The notes beneath the pieces were generated by a model. It saw only the letters and a list, made by a program, of their open reading frames with translations. It searched no databases and had not been told where the DNA came from. From UBA2991 sp965221735 (GTDB lineage Bacteria > Chloroflexota > Dehalococcoidia > Tepidiformales > Tepidiformaceae): 64,000 nucleotides of DNA. This document shows positions 8,385 to 16,973 of the stretch, one piece after another. The first letter of the stretch is position 1. Each line of letters opens with the position of its first letter. Location of the stretch: NCBI GenBank assembly GCA_965221735.1, contig OZ244910.1, positions 1,550,001 through 1,614,000 on the forward strand, in the 5' to 3' direction. Position numbers and translations under genes: made by a program.

Positions 8385-10742
8385 CTAGCTGAGAACGCCA
8401 TCCGCCACGAGCTCGCCGATGGTCTCCGGCGACATCCCCAGCAGCTCCGAGAGCACGTCGAACGTATCCGCCCCCAGCGAGCGTGCCGCGTAGCCGGTCG
8501 TGGGCCGCTGCCCGTCGATGAGGGCCGGGAAGCGTTCGGCGCCCTGCTCCCCTCCATCCTCGGTCGGGATCGTTCCCAGGAGGTCGCGCGCCGCCAGGTG
8601 CGGGTCGGCCGTCGCGACGTCGCCCCCGTCCTGCACCGCCCCCGCCGCGATGCCCCGCGCCTGGCACGCCTCCATCACCTCGTACCGGTCGCGACCCGCC
8701 GTCCAGGCCGACACGCACTCGTCCAGCGCGTCCTCGTTCGCGACCCGTGCCTCATGCGTCGCGAAACGCGGGTCGCCGGCGAGCTCGGGTGCGCCCATCA
8801 GTTCGCACAGGGCGCGCCACTGTTCGTCGCCCCGCACCGCGATCGCGACCCAGCGATCCCCGCCCTGTGTGCGATAGATGCCGTGCGGCGCCCACGCCCC
8901 GAACGGGTGCCGGTTCGCGACCGGCTCCGGGTCCACGCCGTTTGCGAAGTGGTCGAGCATGGCGGGGCCCATCAACCCCAGCCCCAGCTCGTACTGCGCC
9001 ACGTCGACGTCCAGGCCCTGCCCCGTCCGCCGCCGGTGCTCGACCCCCTCGAGGATGCCGAGCGCCGCCGCGACACCGCTCAGGTGGTCCGTCAGCGAGT
9101 AGCCGAAGCCGATGTCCCGTCGCCCGGGCACGCTCGTCAGGTAGGTCAGCCCCGTGAGCGCGTGGATCGTCGGGGCGAAGGTCACGAAGTCACGCCATGG
9201 CCCCGAGTTGCCCATCCCCCCCATCGAGACCACGGTCACGCCCGGACTCGTCTCCGCCAGCGACTCGCGGTCGAGCCCCCAGCGCGCCAGCACCCCCGCG
9301 CTGAAGTTGTCGATGATGGCGTCGCACTCGCCGGCGAGGCGGCGGGCCAGCGCCTGCGCCCCCTCCCGCCGCATGTCGAGGCAGATGTTCCGCTTGTTCC
9401 GGTTCCAGCTCAGGTAGTAGGGGTGGTTGAGCGTGTTCGCGCCCGCGTTGCGCGAGGCCGTCCCCACCTTGATCACGTCCGCCCCCAGGTCCGCCAGCAC
9501 CCGCGTCCCGAAGGGCCCCGCCAGCACGTGCGTGAAGTCGAGCACCCGCAGCCCCGCCAGCGGCGCTGCCGCCGTGGGCTCGCCGCGAACCGCCTCCAGC
9601 TCCCGCCGCTCCCCCCAGGCCGCCTCCTCGACGCGGGTTGGCGGCCCGGGCGCCGGCCCGTCTGCCTCCGTCGAGATCAACCGCCCCGGGAAGGGCACGC
9701 TCCCGTACCCCTCGACCTCCCGCTCCTGGAAGTAGCCGCGCGCCTCGATCTGCGGCGTCGCGACGACCTTGCTCACCGGCCACACCGCCCCGAACGGCAA
9801 CCGCCGTCGTTGCGCCTCCATGAACAGGTCGTCCGCGGTGTTCTCGGCCGTCCAGTCGCTCAGCGTCGCCATCACGTGCGCCATGTCCTTCACCAGTGCG
9901 ATCAGATTCGGATAGCGCTCCCCATCGGCCAGGTCCCCGGCCGAGTCCGTCTCCTCGAGCCAGGGGATCAGCCTCTCTATGAGTCCCAGCGAGGGCGTCA
10001 CCATCAGGCCATCCCCGTTGCGGTCCGTGTAGCACTCGTAGCCGCCGCTCCAGTGCAGGCTCCCCATGCGCTCCGCGATCTGCGTCGTCCAGCGGCCCCC
10101 GTCCGGGAAGAACCACTGCATCAACATCTGCTCGGTGTTCGCGACGAGCGTCTCGTGGCTGGAGAGATCGAAGTGGGGCCCCTTCCCCGTCGCGTCTCGC
10201 AGCCGCACGCCCGCCAGCGCGCAGCAGGCTGCGTAGAAGCCGACGATGTGCGCCGTCTGGTTCCCGTACCCCGTGAGCGGCGGTGTCTCAGGCGTTCCAG
10301 TGACCGACGCCGCCCCGCTCAGGGCGTTCGCCACGAGGTCGTTCACGGCCAGCCCCGCCCACGGCCCCTCCTGCCCCATCGGCGTCACCGAGAGCCGCAC
10401 GAGCTGCGGGAACGCTTCCCGCAGCGTCTCCCCGTCGAACGGGGCCTCGTCGCCGCGCCAGTCCTCGATCAGCAGGTCGGCCTCGGATAGAAGCTCGCGG
10501 CCCGCGTCGTTCGCCAGGTCGAGCGCGACCACGCGCTTCCCGGCGTTGTACCAGGCCGCCTGGATCGAGACGCCGCTCTCGCCGAAGAACGGCGGCTCCG
10601 ACTCCAGTCCGTCGCCCTCCGGGGGCGTGACCCGCACCACGTCCGCGCCGCCGTCGGCGAGCAGCCGCCCGGCGAACGCTCCGCCCCAGCCTGCCTGCTC
10701 GACGACGCGGAGCCCTGCCAGCGGTGTGCTCAAGCCTGCCAT
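8385..10742 (-). CDS. Double-domain family III CoA-transferase (CaiB/BaiF type)
   Basis: At 785 residues this is about twice the usual ~400 of family III CoA-transferases. It is made of two consecutive CaiB/BaiF units. The N-terminal unit (~1-375) opens with LAGLRVVEQAGWGGAFAGRLLADGGADVVRV, here cited only as a landmark at the N-terminus. The C-terminal unit (~390-785) restarts with PLAGLRVLDFTHVLAGPFGTR. Family III enzymes move CoA between carboxylic acids by ping-pong chemistry on a catalytic Asp. In both halves the residue that appears to align with it is Glu (in DLSSHET and DVAQYEL). The substrate is unknown; carnitine, bile acid, formyl/oxalyl or 2-methylacyl substrates are all possible. 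A TACGAT -10-like box at 10751-10756 lies 8 nt before the ATG. Confidence 0.88.
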   Translation of the reverse strand: MAGLSTPLAGLRVVEQAGWGGAFAGRLLADGGADVVRVTPPEGDGLESEPPFFGESGVSIQAAWYNAGKRVVALDLANDAGRELLSEADLLIEDWRGDEAPFDGETLREAFPQLVRLSVTPMGQEGPWAGLAVNDLVANALSGAASVTGTPETPPLTGYGNQTAHIVGFYAACCALAGVRLRDATGKGPHFDLSSHETLVANTEQMLMQWFFPDGGRWTTQIAERMGSLHWSGGYECYTDRNGDGLMVTPSLGLIERLIPWLEETDSAGDLADGERYPNLIALVKDMAHVMATLSDWTAENTADDLFMEAQRRRLPFGAVWPVSKVVATPQIEARGYFQEREVEGYGSVPFPGRLISTEADGPAPGPPTRVEEAAWGERRELEAVRGEPTAAAPLAGLRVLDFTHVLAGPFGTRVLADLGADVIKVGTASRNAGANTLNHPYYLSWNRNKRNICLDMRREGAQALARRLAGECDAIIDNFSAGVLARWGLDRESLAETSPGVTVVSMGGMGNSGPWRDFVTFAPTIHALTGLTYLTSVPGRRDIGFGYSLTDHLSGVAAALGILEGVEHRRRTGQGLDVDVAQYELGLGLMGPAMLDHFANGVDPEPVANRHPFGAWAPHGIYRTQGGDRWVAIAVRGDEQWRALCELMGAPELAGDPRFATHEARVANEDALDECVSAWTAGRDRYEVMEACQARGIAAGAVQDGGDVATADPHLAARDLLGTIPTEDGGEQGAERFPALIDGQRPTTGYAARSLGADTFDVLSELLGMSPETIGELVADGVLS

Positions 10743-10851
10743 CCCGCGAAATCGTACGGAGCCAACCCCCAGTGCGCGAGGGTGGTCCCCCGTCCCAGGG
10801 GAAGGCGCCGCAGTACCTGCCGTCCCCCGGACCCGGACCGCGGGATGTTCG

Positions 10852-10880
10852 TTGACCTGATCCGCGCCGCTTCGTACGGT
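10852..10880 (+). promoter_or_regulatory. Sigma70-type promoter of the DUF1538 operon
   Basis: A TTGACC -35 box at 10852-10857 and a TACGGT -10 box at 10875-10880 are separated by exactly 17 nt. The predicted transcript start (~10887) is 26-53 nt before the two candidate start codons of the first DUF1538 gene. It is the best match to a consensus promoter in this divergent intergenic region. Confidence 0.6.
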
Positions 10881-10912
10881 GTAGCCGCGCCGCGCAGGCC
10901 CATCGAACCCCC

Positions 10913-11674
10913 ATGCAGCACACGCGCGAGGAGCATGGTTTGCCGCGATTCGCGTTGGCCATGGCGAAGCAGATTCTGGGCGCGCTTCGAGACCTCGCGC
11001 CGATCTTCGCCGTCATCGCCTTCTTCCAGATCGTCGTGCTGCAGCAGCCCTTTCCCGACCTCGCCAACGTGCTCGTCGGGCTGGCATGCGTCGTCCTGGG
11101 GCTGGCGCTGTTCGTGCAGGGGCTGGAGAGCGGGCTCTTCCCCCTGGGTGAGGCGCTGGCCCAGGGGATGGCGCGCAAGGGAAGCGCAGTCGCGTTGCTG
11201 GCGCTGGCGTTCTGCCTCGGGTTCGGCACCACCGTGGCGGAGCCGGCCCTGATTGCCGTCGCGGCCGAGGGCGCCAAGGTGGCGGCCGAGGCGGAGTTCA
11301 TCGGCGACAGCCAGGCTGCCCAGGACCGCTACGCCCTCGAGCTGCGCGTGGTGGTTGCCGTCGCCGTCGGCCTCGCCATCGTGCTCGGGGTGCTTCGCAT
11401 CCTCAAGGGCTGGCCCATCCACCGCTTCATCATCGGCGGCTACGTGCTGGTCATGGCGATGACCGTGTTCGCGCCCGAGGAGATCGTCGGCATGGCCTAC
11501 GACTCCGGCGGGGTGACGACCAGCACGATCACCGTGCCGCTGATCACCGCGCTGGGGGTCGGCCTTGCCTCCACCATCCGCGGGCGCAACCCGATGCTCG
11601 ACGGCTTCGGGCTGATCGCCTTCGCCAGCCTCACGCCCATGATCGGCGTGCTCGGCTACGGGATGGTGGTGTGA
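10913..11674 (+). CDS. DUF1538 integral membrane protein, first copy
   Basis: This is a ~253-residue polytopic inner-membrane protein of the DUF1538 family, whose function is uncharacterised. It has about six to seven hydrophobic segments. Its conserved blocks recur in the next gene: TTVAEPALIAVA at ~105-116, AYDSGGVTTSTITVP at ~197-211 and DGFGLIAFAS near the C-terminus. The small/polar AYDSGG-VTTST element inside the membrane region looks like a substrate path or gate, which is inference. Two starts are possible. ATG 10913 has no ribosome site. TTG 10940 has GAGGAG at 10928-10933, six nt upstream, and is the better initiation site. It is the first gene of a four-gene, overlap-coupled operon ending in a PII-like and a CBS protein, which suggests metabolite-gated transport. 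Confidence 0.85.
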   Translation: MQHTREEHGLPRFALAMAKQILGALRDLAPIFAVIAFFQIVVLQQPFPDLANVLVGLACVVLGLALFVQGLESGLFPLGEALAQGMARKGSAVALLALAFCLGFGTTVAEPALIAVAAEGAKVAAEAEFIGDSQAAQDRYALELRVVVAVAVGLAIVLGVLRILKGWPIHRFIIGGYVLVMAMTVFAPEEIVGMAYDSGGVTTSTITVPLITALGVGLASTIRGRNPMLDGFGLIAFASLTPMIGVLGYGMVV

Positions 11675-12462
11675 TGCTGGAGTTTCTGGCGGACTTCGGC
11701 GAAACCTTGCTGTCCACCCTGCGGGACGTGACCCCCATCGTCGTCATCCTGGTCGTGTTCCAGCTGGGGGTGTTGCGCCGCAGGCTGCCCAACATCAGGG
11801 GAATCGCCACCGGCTCGGTTATGGTCCTGCTGGGGCTGGCGCTGTTCCTGATCGGGTTGGAGCAGGCCCTATTCCCCGTCGGCGAGACGATGGCGCGGCA
11901 GCTCGCGGAGACGGCCGGGGAGGCGGTCCGCGCTGGCGCGGTCCGCTGGCAGGACTACTGGGTCGTCTACCTCTTCGCCGCCGCCGTCGGCTTCGCGACG
12001 ACCGTGGCCGAGCCGGCCCTCATCGCCGTGGCGCTCAAGGCCAAAGAGGTTTCGGGCGGCGCCGTGAACCCCTGGGGACTGCGCATCGCCGTCGCCGTGG
12101 GCGTCGCCGTCGGCGTATCGCTCGGGTGCTTCCGCATCGTCACGGGCACGCCCCTGCCGTGGTACATCGTGGCCGCCTACGTCATCGTCATCGTGCAGAC
12201 GTACCTGAGCAGCCGCACCATCATCCCGCTCGCCTACGACAGCGGCGGCGTCACCACCTCGACCGTGACGGTGCCGGTGGTGGCGGCCCTCGGGCTGGGC
12301 CTTGCCGCCAACGTCCCGGGCCGCAGTCCGCTCATCGACGGATTCGGTCTCATCGCCTTCGCCAGTGTATTCCCCATCATGTCGGTATTAGGCTATGCCA
12401 TCACCGCCGAGCAGTTGGCGCGCTGGCGCAAGCGAAGAGAGCGCCGGGAGGTGGAGTCATGA
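11674..12462 (+). CDS. DUF1538 integral membrane protein, second copy
   Basis: This is a ~262-residue paralogue of the preceding gene, started at ATG 11674 inside a TGATG overlap with the upstream stop (GTG 11671 is also possible). It repeats the blocks TTVAEPALIAVA, AYDSGGVTTSTVTVP and DGFGLIAFAS in the same order, so the pair is an ancient tandem duplication. Both copies have a hydrophobic N-terminal third with the motif LGLALF-x2-GLE. The fixed 1:1 translational coupling suggests a heterodimeric membrane complex in which each subunit contributes one half. The C-terminal tail is Arg-rich (RWRKRRERREVES) and cytoplasmic by the positive-inside rule, so it could contact the PII-like protein encoded next. 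The transported substrate is unknown. Confidence 0.86.
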   Translation: MLEFLADFGETLLSTLRDVTPIVVILVVFQLGVLRRRLPNIRGIATGSVMVLLGLALFLIGLEQALFPVGETMARQLAETAGEAVRAGAVRWQDYWVVYLFAAAVGFATTVAEPALIAVALKAKEVSGGAVNPWGLRIAVAVGVAVGVSLGCFRIVTGTPLPWYIVAAYVIVIVQTYLSSRTIIPLAYDSGGVTTSTVTVPVVAALGLGLAANVPGRSPLIDGFGLIAFASVFPIMSVLGYAITAEQLARWRKRRERREVES

Positions 12463-12809
12463 AGATGGCGCTGGTCGTCGCCCTGGTGAGCGACGAGAAG
12501 ACGAACCGCATCATCGATGCGGCGCGGGAAGGCGGCGCTACCGGCGACACCATCATCAGCAGCGTGCGCGGCGAGGGGCTGAAGCCCGCAAAGACCTTCT
12601 TCGGGCTGGACCTCGCGGCGAAGCGGGACGTAGTGCTGTTCCTGGTGGCGGAGTCGCGGGCGCGGGAAATCCTCGAGCGCATCGCGATCGCCGGCGACAT
12701 GGACCGCGAAAGCGGCGCCGGCATCGCCTTCCAGATCACGATCGAGGACGCCGTCGGCCTCTCGACCCAGTTACCGACGCTCATGGAGGAGTTGGAAGAA
12801 GCGCTATGA
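12459..12809 (+). CDS. PII-family signalling protein (PII-like, divergent T-loop)
   Basis: This is a 116-residue ferredoxin-like-fold protein of the PII (GlnB/GlnK) superfamily, starting at an ATG that overlaps the upstream stop by 4 bp (ATGA). The pattern of beta-alpha-beta repeats fits, with TGDTIISSVRGEG at the position of the PII strand leading into the T-loop and AFQITIEDAVGL matching the C-terminal strand. The T-loop (~40-55) lacks the uridylylated Tyr of GlnB, and the C-terminal RTGE nucleotide motif is missing. It is therefore a PII-like sensor rather than a classical nitrogen regulator. Members of this superfamily often bind adenine nucleotides and gate a transporter encoded next to them. 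Here the obvious partner is the DUF1538 pair. Confidence 0.82.
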   Translation: MKMALVVALVSDEKTNRIIDAAREGGATGDTIISSVRGEGLKPAKTFFGLDLAAKRDVVLFLVAESRAREILERIAIAGDMDRESGAGIAFQITIEDAVGLSTQLPTLMEELEEAL

Positions 12810-13216
12810 ACGATCAGGGCGACACGAGGGCGATACGCGTGGCCGACGTCATGGGGGCCGAGGTGCACACGATCGACGGCCTGGCCACCGTGGCCGAGGC
12901 CGTGGCGACGATGAAGCGGCTCCGCATCAGCTCGCTCGTGGTCGACCGGCGCCACGACGACGACGAGCTGGGGCTAATCACGGTGAGCGACCTGGCGCGG
13001 GAGGTCATCGCGCCCGACCGCGCGCCCGACCGGGTCAATGTCTACGAGATCATGTCGAAGCCCGCGCTGGCGGTGCGCTCGGGCATGCTGGCCCGCTACG
13101 CCGTGCGGCTGCTCGTGCGGTTCGGCGTCTCCCGCGCCCTGGTCGTCGATGAGGACGGCGCGCCCCTCGGTCTCGTCACGTTGCGCGACCTGGTCCTGGG
13201 GCTGGCCCAGGAGTAG
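12806..13216 (+). CDS. Tandem CBS-domain protein
   Basis: This is a 136-residue protein made almost entirely of two CBS domains (~8-66 and ~75-135; first ADVMGAEVHTID, second YEIMSKPALAVR). The ATG at 12806 overlaps the PII-like stop by 4 bp, and it is the last gene of the operon. CBS pairs bind adenosine ligands (AMP, ATP, SAM, c-di-AMP in various families) and usually regulate a partner enzyme or channel. No catalytic domain is attached. Together with the PII-like protein it gives this operon two separate small-molecule sensors, both of superfamilies that read adenylate state. The ends VVDEDGAPLGLVTLRDL and LGLITVSDL are the typical closing strands of each CBS unit. Confidence 0.88.
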   Translation: MNDQGDTRAIRVADVMGAEVHTIDGLATVAEAVATMKRLRISSLVVDRRHDDDELGLITVSDLAREVIAPDRAPDRVNVYEIMSKPALAVRSGMLARYAVRLLVRFGVSRALVVDEDGAPLGLVTLRDLVLGLAQE

Positions 13217-13228
13217 CGGTCGCGCCCC

Positions 13229-14014
13229 CTACAGGTGGGCGGAAACGCCCCCGTCGACGCGGAACACCTGCCCGCTCAGGAACCCTGCCGCGTCCGACGC
13301 CAGCAGCACCGACAGCGGCCCCAGGTTCTCCGCGCCCCCGAAGCTGCGCATCGGGATGAAGCGCAGCAGCAGGTTCTCCGCCGGATCGTCGCTTCCGCGA
13401 CCCGTCGTCCAGTCCATCCAGCCCGTCGCGATGCTGTTCACCGTCACCGCCGGCGCCAGCTCCTGGCTCAGCGACGCCGCCAGCCCGAACACACCCGCCT
13501 TCGCCGCCGCGTAGGCGCTCACGTTGTTCACGCCCCGCTCCCCGAAAATGCTGTTGACGAAGATCAGCCGCCCCGTCTCCCCCTCGCCCAGCTCCCGCAC
13601 CCACGCCCGCGCCGCGTAGAACGCCCCGCTCAGGTTCACCGCCTGCACGTTCGCGAACTCTGCGTCGCCCGTCTTGTCGATCGGCTTCGCCATCGGCAGG
13701 TCCGCGTTGTAGACCAGCACCGAAGGCGTCCCAAACTCCTTCACGAGCTGCCGCAGCCCCACGCGCACGTTCGTCGGCAGGGTCACGTCCCAGCCCTGGC
13801 TGAATGTCTCCCGCCCGAGTTTCGCGACTGCCCGGCTCGCCCGCTTCGCCGCCATCACCTCGTCCCCGTCCATCGTCGCCGAGGCGACGGCCACGTCCGC
13901 CCCCGCCTCCGCCAGCGCCTCCGTGATCGCGCGTCCCGCCGGGTTCGCGAACCCGACGACCAGCGCCCGCTTGCCGCTGAGGTCGTACCCCTCCTGCCGT
14001 TCCCAATCAGCCAC
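13229..14014 (-). CDS. Short-chain dehydrogenase/reductase (atypical nucleotide motif)
   Basis: This is a 261-residue SDR. The cofactor loop reads VVGFANPAGRAI instead of TGxxxGxG, a variant reminiscent of FabI-type enoyl reductases. The active site, however, is the classical SDR arrangement: Ser in FVNSIFG and Tyr-x3-Lys in SAYAAAKAG. The NNAG-type motif is replaced by VYNADLP. The C-terminal FLSGQVFRVDGG is the usual substrate-side end of the fold. It lies downstream of, and overlaps by 8 bp, the second SDR gene on the minus strand, so the two are probably co-translated. The substrate is unknown; hydroxyacyl or alcohol substrates are plausible given the nearby CoA-transferase. Confidence 0.87.
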   Translation of the reverse strand: MADWERQEGYDLSGKRALVVGFANPAGRAITEALAEAGADVAVASATMDGDEVMAAKRASRAVAKLGRETFSQGWDVTLPTNVRVGLRQLVKEFGTPSVLVYNADLPMAKPIDKTGDAEFANVQAVNLSGAFYAARAWVRELGEGETGRLIFVNSIFGERGVNNVSAYAAAKAGVFGLAASLSQELAPAVTVNSIATGWMDWTTGRGSDDPAENLLLRFIPMRSFGGAENLGPLSVLLASDAAGFLSGQVFRVDGGVSAHL

Positions 14015-14843
14015 TGGTCCGCGCCTCCACTTCGTCCGGAGCGTGACCCGTGGGCGCGATGCCGCCCGCCAGCCCGCCGCCGTCGATCGGATAGTTCGCG
14101 CCGGTCACGTAGCTCGACGCGTCGCTGCAGAGGAACAGCGCCAGCGGCCCCAGCTCCCACGCCTGCCCCAGCCGCCGCGCCGTGATGTAGCTCCCCCGCT
14201 TGCGGATGGCCTCCGCCTCCTCGTCCGTTTCCGTCGGCCGCTGCTCGACCAGCCCCGGCGTGATGCAGTTCACCCGGATCCCGTCCCGCGCGACCGCGCT
14301 CGCCACCGTCTGCGTGAAGTTGATGACCCCCGCCTTCGCCGCCGCGTAGGTCGGGCTCTGTGGCGTCGCCCGCATGCCCATGCCGCTCGCGATGTTGAGG
14401 ATGGCGCCGCTCCCCTGCGGACGCATGTGCCGCAGCGCCGCCCGCGTGCAGAAGAACGTGCCGTTCAGGTTGACCGCGATCCCCCCGAGCCAGTCCTCGT
14501 CCTCGATCTCCCACACCGCCTTCCCCCGCCCCGGCGAGTCGCCGATGCCCGCGTTGTTCACCATGATGTCGAGCCGCCCGAAGCGCTCCACGGTGGCCTC
14601 GATCAGCCGGTCGCACTCCGCGCTCGACGTGATGTCCGTCGCGACCGTCAGCGGCTCCCGCCCGCTCTGCTCGGCCAGGAACGCCGCCGTCTCCTCGAGC
14701 TGCGCCGCCGTCCGCGACGCGATGCACACCTCCGCGCCCGCCAGCATCAGCGAGCGCGCCATCTCCCGCCCCAGCCCCCGGCTCCCCCCGGTGACGATGG
14801 CGACTCGCCGCGGCGGCCCATCCAGACGCAACGCTTCCAGCAC
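14007..14843 (-). CDS. Short-chain dehydrogenase/reductase (classical)
   Basis: This is a 278-residue classical SDR oxidoreductase. The Rossmann motif is TGGSRGLG near residue 20, the structural motif is NNAG, the active-site Ser is in LNIASGMG and the active-site pair is Tyr-x3-Lys in TYAAAKAG. A typical C-terminal SYVTGANYPIDGGG follows. Basic residues after the glycine motif (SRT at the second strand) favour NADP(H). The start is GTG 14843, with GGGAGGGG upstream on the minus strand. It is the first gene of a two-gene unit with the atypical SDR and diverges from the exonuclease operon across 89 bp. The substrate is unassigned. Confidence 0.9.
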   Translation of the reverse strand: MLEALRLDGPPRRVAIVTGGSRGLGREMARSLMLAGAEVCIASRTAAQLEETAAFLAEQSGREPLTVATDITSSAECDRLIEATVERFGRLDIMVNNAGIGDSPGRGKAVWEIEDEDWLGGIAVNLNGTFFCTRAALRHMRPQGSGAILNIASGMGMRATPQSPTYAAAKAGVINFTQTVASAVARDGIRVNCITPGLVEQRPTETDEEAEAIRKRGSYITARRLGQAWELGPLALFLCSDASSYVTGANYPIDGGGLAGGIAPTGHAPDEVEARTSG

Positions 14844-14932
14844 GTAACCCCTCCCGAGCGGTGAAAGATACGCCCCTCCTGCCCGATAATCGCGCTCTCG
14901 GGACGATCGGCAGCGTACGATAGGGGAAGATC

Positions 14933-16216
14933 ATGCGCGTACTCCATTTCGCTGATCTCCACATCGGCGTCGAGCTCTACGGGCGGCCCCTCCCGGGGAA
15001 GCCGTGGTCGAGCCGCATGCAGGACTTCCTCGACGCCTTCGACTTCCTCGTCGACTACGCCCTCGAGGAGCACGTCGACGCCGTCATCTTCGCCGGCGAC
15101 GCCTACAAGGCGCGCGAACCCAGCCAGACGCACCAGCGCGAGTTCGCGACCCGCATCCGCCGCCTCAGCGAGGCCGGTATCGCCACCTTCCTCCTCGTCG
15201 GCAACCACGACCTCCCCAACGCCGAGTCCCGCGCCCACGCCCTCGAGATATTCCGCACCCTCGACGTCCCCAACGTGACCGTCGGCGACGCGGCCTGGTT
15301 CCAGCGCGAGGGCCACGTGCCACAGGTGCTCGAAACGCGCGCCGGACCGCTGCAGGTCGCCTTCGTGCCCTGGCCGCAGGTCTCGCAGTTGCTCGCGAAC
15401 AGCGAAGGAGCGGAGAGCGCCTCCATCGAGCAGCTCTACAAGCTCATCGAGCGCGCGATCTCCGACCTCGTCGTCGCCCAGTCCGAGCACATCGACCCCG
15501 ACGTCCCCGCGATCCTCACCTGCCATCTGCCCCTCAGCGACCAGCTCGTCGCCGAGAACAGCGGCAGCGAGCTCTGGATGCAGAGCGGCACGGTCCCCCG
15601 CGTCCCCCTGAGCGCCCTCCACATGGACAAGTTCGATTATGTCGCGCTGGGCCACCACCACAACGCCATGCAGCTCAACACCCACCCGCCCTGCTGGTAC
15701 TCCGGCGCCCTCCAGGAGGTCGACTTCGGGGACGCGCGCACGGCCAAGGGTTTCATGGCCCTCGAGTTCGACACCGCCAGGCCCCGTGGCGAACGCCTCT
15801 CGGGCAGCGGCGCCCCCCGCCTCGTCGAGGCGCCCAGCCGCCCCTTCGTCACGATCGCGGTGAAGCCCCGCGAAGCCGACCCGAACGAGGAGGTCCTCGC
15901 CGCCATCGCGAAGCACGACGTCACGAACGCCATCGTCAAGGTTGAGGTGCACCTCGATCGCGACCAGGAGACCCTGCTCAGGCTGTCCGAAGCGCGAAGC
16001 GCCCTCGCCGCCGCCCACGTCATCGCCGGTATCCGCACCGTCCTGCCCGATGAGAGCCGCTCGCCCCTCCCGCCCAACATCCAGCCCGACGCCTCCTCCC
16101 CCATCGAGTCGCTGGACACGTACCTGAAGCTGCGCGAGGTTCCGGACGAGCGCCGCGAACGCCTGCTCGCCGCCGCTGCCGAGATCATCGAGGAGACCGA
16201 AGCCGTTGGCGTCTGA
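14933..16216 (+). CDS. sbcD: SbcD/Mre11-type metallophosphoesterase nuclease subunit
   Basis: This 427-residue calcineurin-like phosphoesterase is of the SbcD/Mre11 family, the nuclease partner of SbcC/Rad50 in double-strand-break and hairpin processing. Metal-binding motifs appear in order: FADLHIG at 6-12, FAGDAYK at ~55, VGNHDLP at ~88, TCHLPL at ~190 and ALGHHHNA at ~232. A C-terminal capping and SbcC-binding region of ~150 residues follows. The ATG at 14933 has AGGGGAAG just upstream, and a TACGAT box lies at 14916-14921. It heads a three-gene plus-strand operon: the next gene starts inside its 3' end and sbcC follows. The length matches SbcD. Confidence 0.9.
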   Translation: MRVLHFADLHIGVELYGRPLPGKPWSSRMQDFLDAFDFLVDYALEEHVDAVIFAGDAYKAREPSQTHQREFATRIRRLSEAGIATFLLVGNHDLPNAESRAHALEIFRTLDVPNVTVGDAAWFQREGHVPQVLETRAGPLQVAFVPWPQVSQLLANSEGAESASIEQLYKLIERAISDLVVAQSEHIDPDVPAILTCHLPLSDQLVAENSGSELWMQSGTVPRVPLSALHMDKFDYVALGHHHNAMQLNTHPPCWYSGALQEVDFGDARTAKGFMALEFDTARPRGERLSGSGAPRLVEAPSRPFVTIAVKPREADPNEEVLAAIAKHDVTNAIVKVEVHLDRDQETLLRLSEARSALAAAHVIAGIRTVLPDESRSPLPPNIQPDASSPIESLDTYLKLREVPDERRERLLAAAAEIIEETEAVGV

Positions 16217-16973
16217 ATCCCGTCCCGTCCGGCTCGTGCACACTTCCGACGTCCACCTCGGCGCCTACTCGGCCAGCCCGCGCGGACGCGAGGAGCCCCG
16301 CAACCGCCGCCTCGAAGCCGGCTTCGAGGCGGTCATCGACCTCGCCCTCGGGTCCGAAGCCGACCTCCTCCTCATCGCCGGCGACTTCTTCGATCACGCC
16401 CGCATCGGCCCCGACGTCGTCGAGTTCGCCGCCGGCCAGATCAACCGCTTTCCGGGGAACACCGTCCTCCTCCCCGGCAACCACGACCCCATCGGCGCCC
16501 ACGGCCCCTACGAGCGCCACGACATCGAGGGCCTCGCCCCCCGCCTCCGCCTCGTCCGCGATCCCGACGGCCAGTTCCTCGACTTCCCCGACCTCGACCT
16601 CGCCGTCTGGGGCCGCGCCATCACTGTCGATGTGCTCGAGCGCCCCCTCGCCGAACCCCCGCCCCGGCGCGACGATCGCGCCTGGAACGTCGCCATCGCC
16701 CACGGCCACTCCGTCGCCGAGGACGCCCAGATGGAGCGCTCCCTGCGCATCACCCCCACGCACCTGGTCGAGAGCGCCCACTGGGAGTACGTCGCCCTCG
16801 GCCACTGGGACGTCCACAGCGACGTCAGCCACGGGGGCGCCACCGCCGTCTACTCCGGCTCGCCCGCCTCGCTCGGCGATGTCGGCTACGGAGTCGCCGT
16901 CGTCGTCGACCTCGACGCCTCCGGTGCGCGCTGGCACGCCCACAGCCTCGACCCCGCGGAGACCTCGCCGTGA
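16206..16973 (+). CDS. Second metallophosphoesterase of the exonuclease operon
   Basis: This is a 255-residue calcineurin-like phosphoesterase with the motifs TSDVHLG, IAGDFFDHAR, LPGNHDP, IAHGHS and ALGHWDVH. All metal ligands are therefore present, but it lacks the long C-terminal cap of the SbcD protein upstream. It begins with TTG at 16206 inside the end of that gene, and its stop overlaps the GTG of sbcC (GTGA). Two active-looking Mre11-type subunits with a single Rad50-type ATPase is unusual. It might be an alternative nuclease subunit, a regulator, or a phosphodiesterase with its own substrate that is merely co-transcribed. The N-terminal ~8 residues before VRLVHTSD are uncertain. Confidence 0.85.
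   Translation: MASESRPVRLVHTSDVHLGAYSASPRGREEPRNRRLEAGFEAVIDLALGSEADLLLIAGDFFDHARIGPDVVEFAAGQINRFPGNTVLLPGNHDPIGAHGPYERHDIEGLAPRLRLVRDPDGQFLDFPDLDLAVWGRAITVDVLERPLAEPPPRRDDRAWNVAIAHGHSVAEDAQMERSLRITPTHLVESAHWEYVALGHWDVHSDVSHGGATAVYSGSPASLGDVGYGVAVVVDLDASGARWHAHSLDPAETSP

Noticed and set aside
8598..10490. A 630-codon plus-strand open frame opposite the CoA-transferase
   Set aside because: It is Arg/Pro/His-rich with no family motifs and is fully antisense to a conserved gene.
13229..14843. Mycofactocin-dependent SDRs paired with the MftD-like enzyme
   Set aside because: Neither SDR shows an obvious mycofactocin-type insertion, and they lie 5.5 kb away on the other strand, so the link is not supported.
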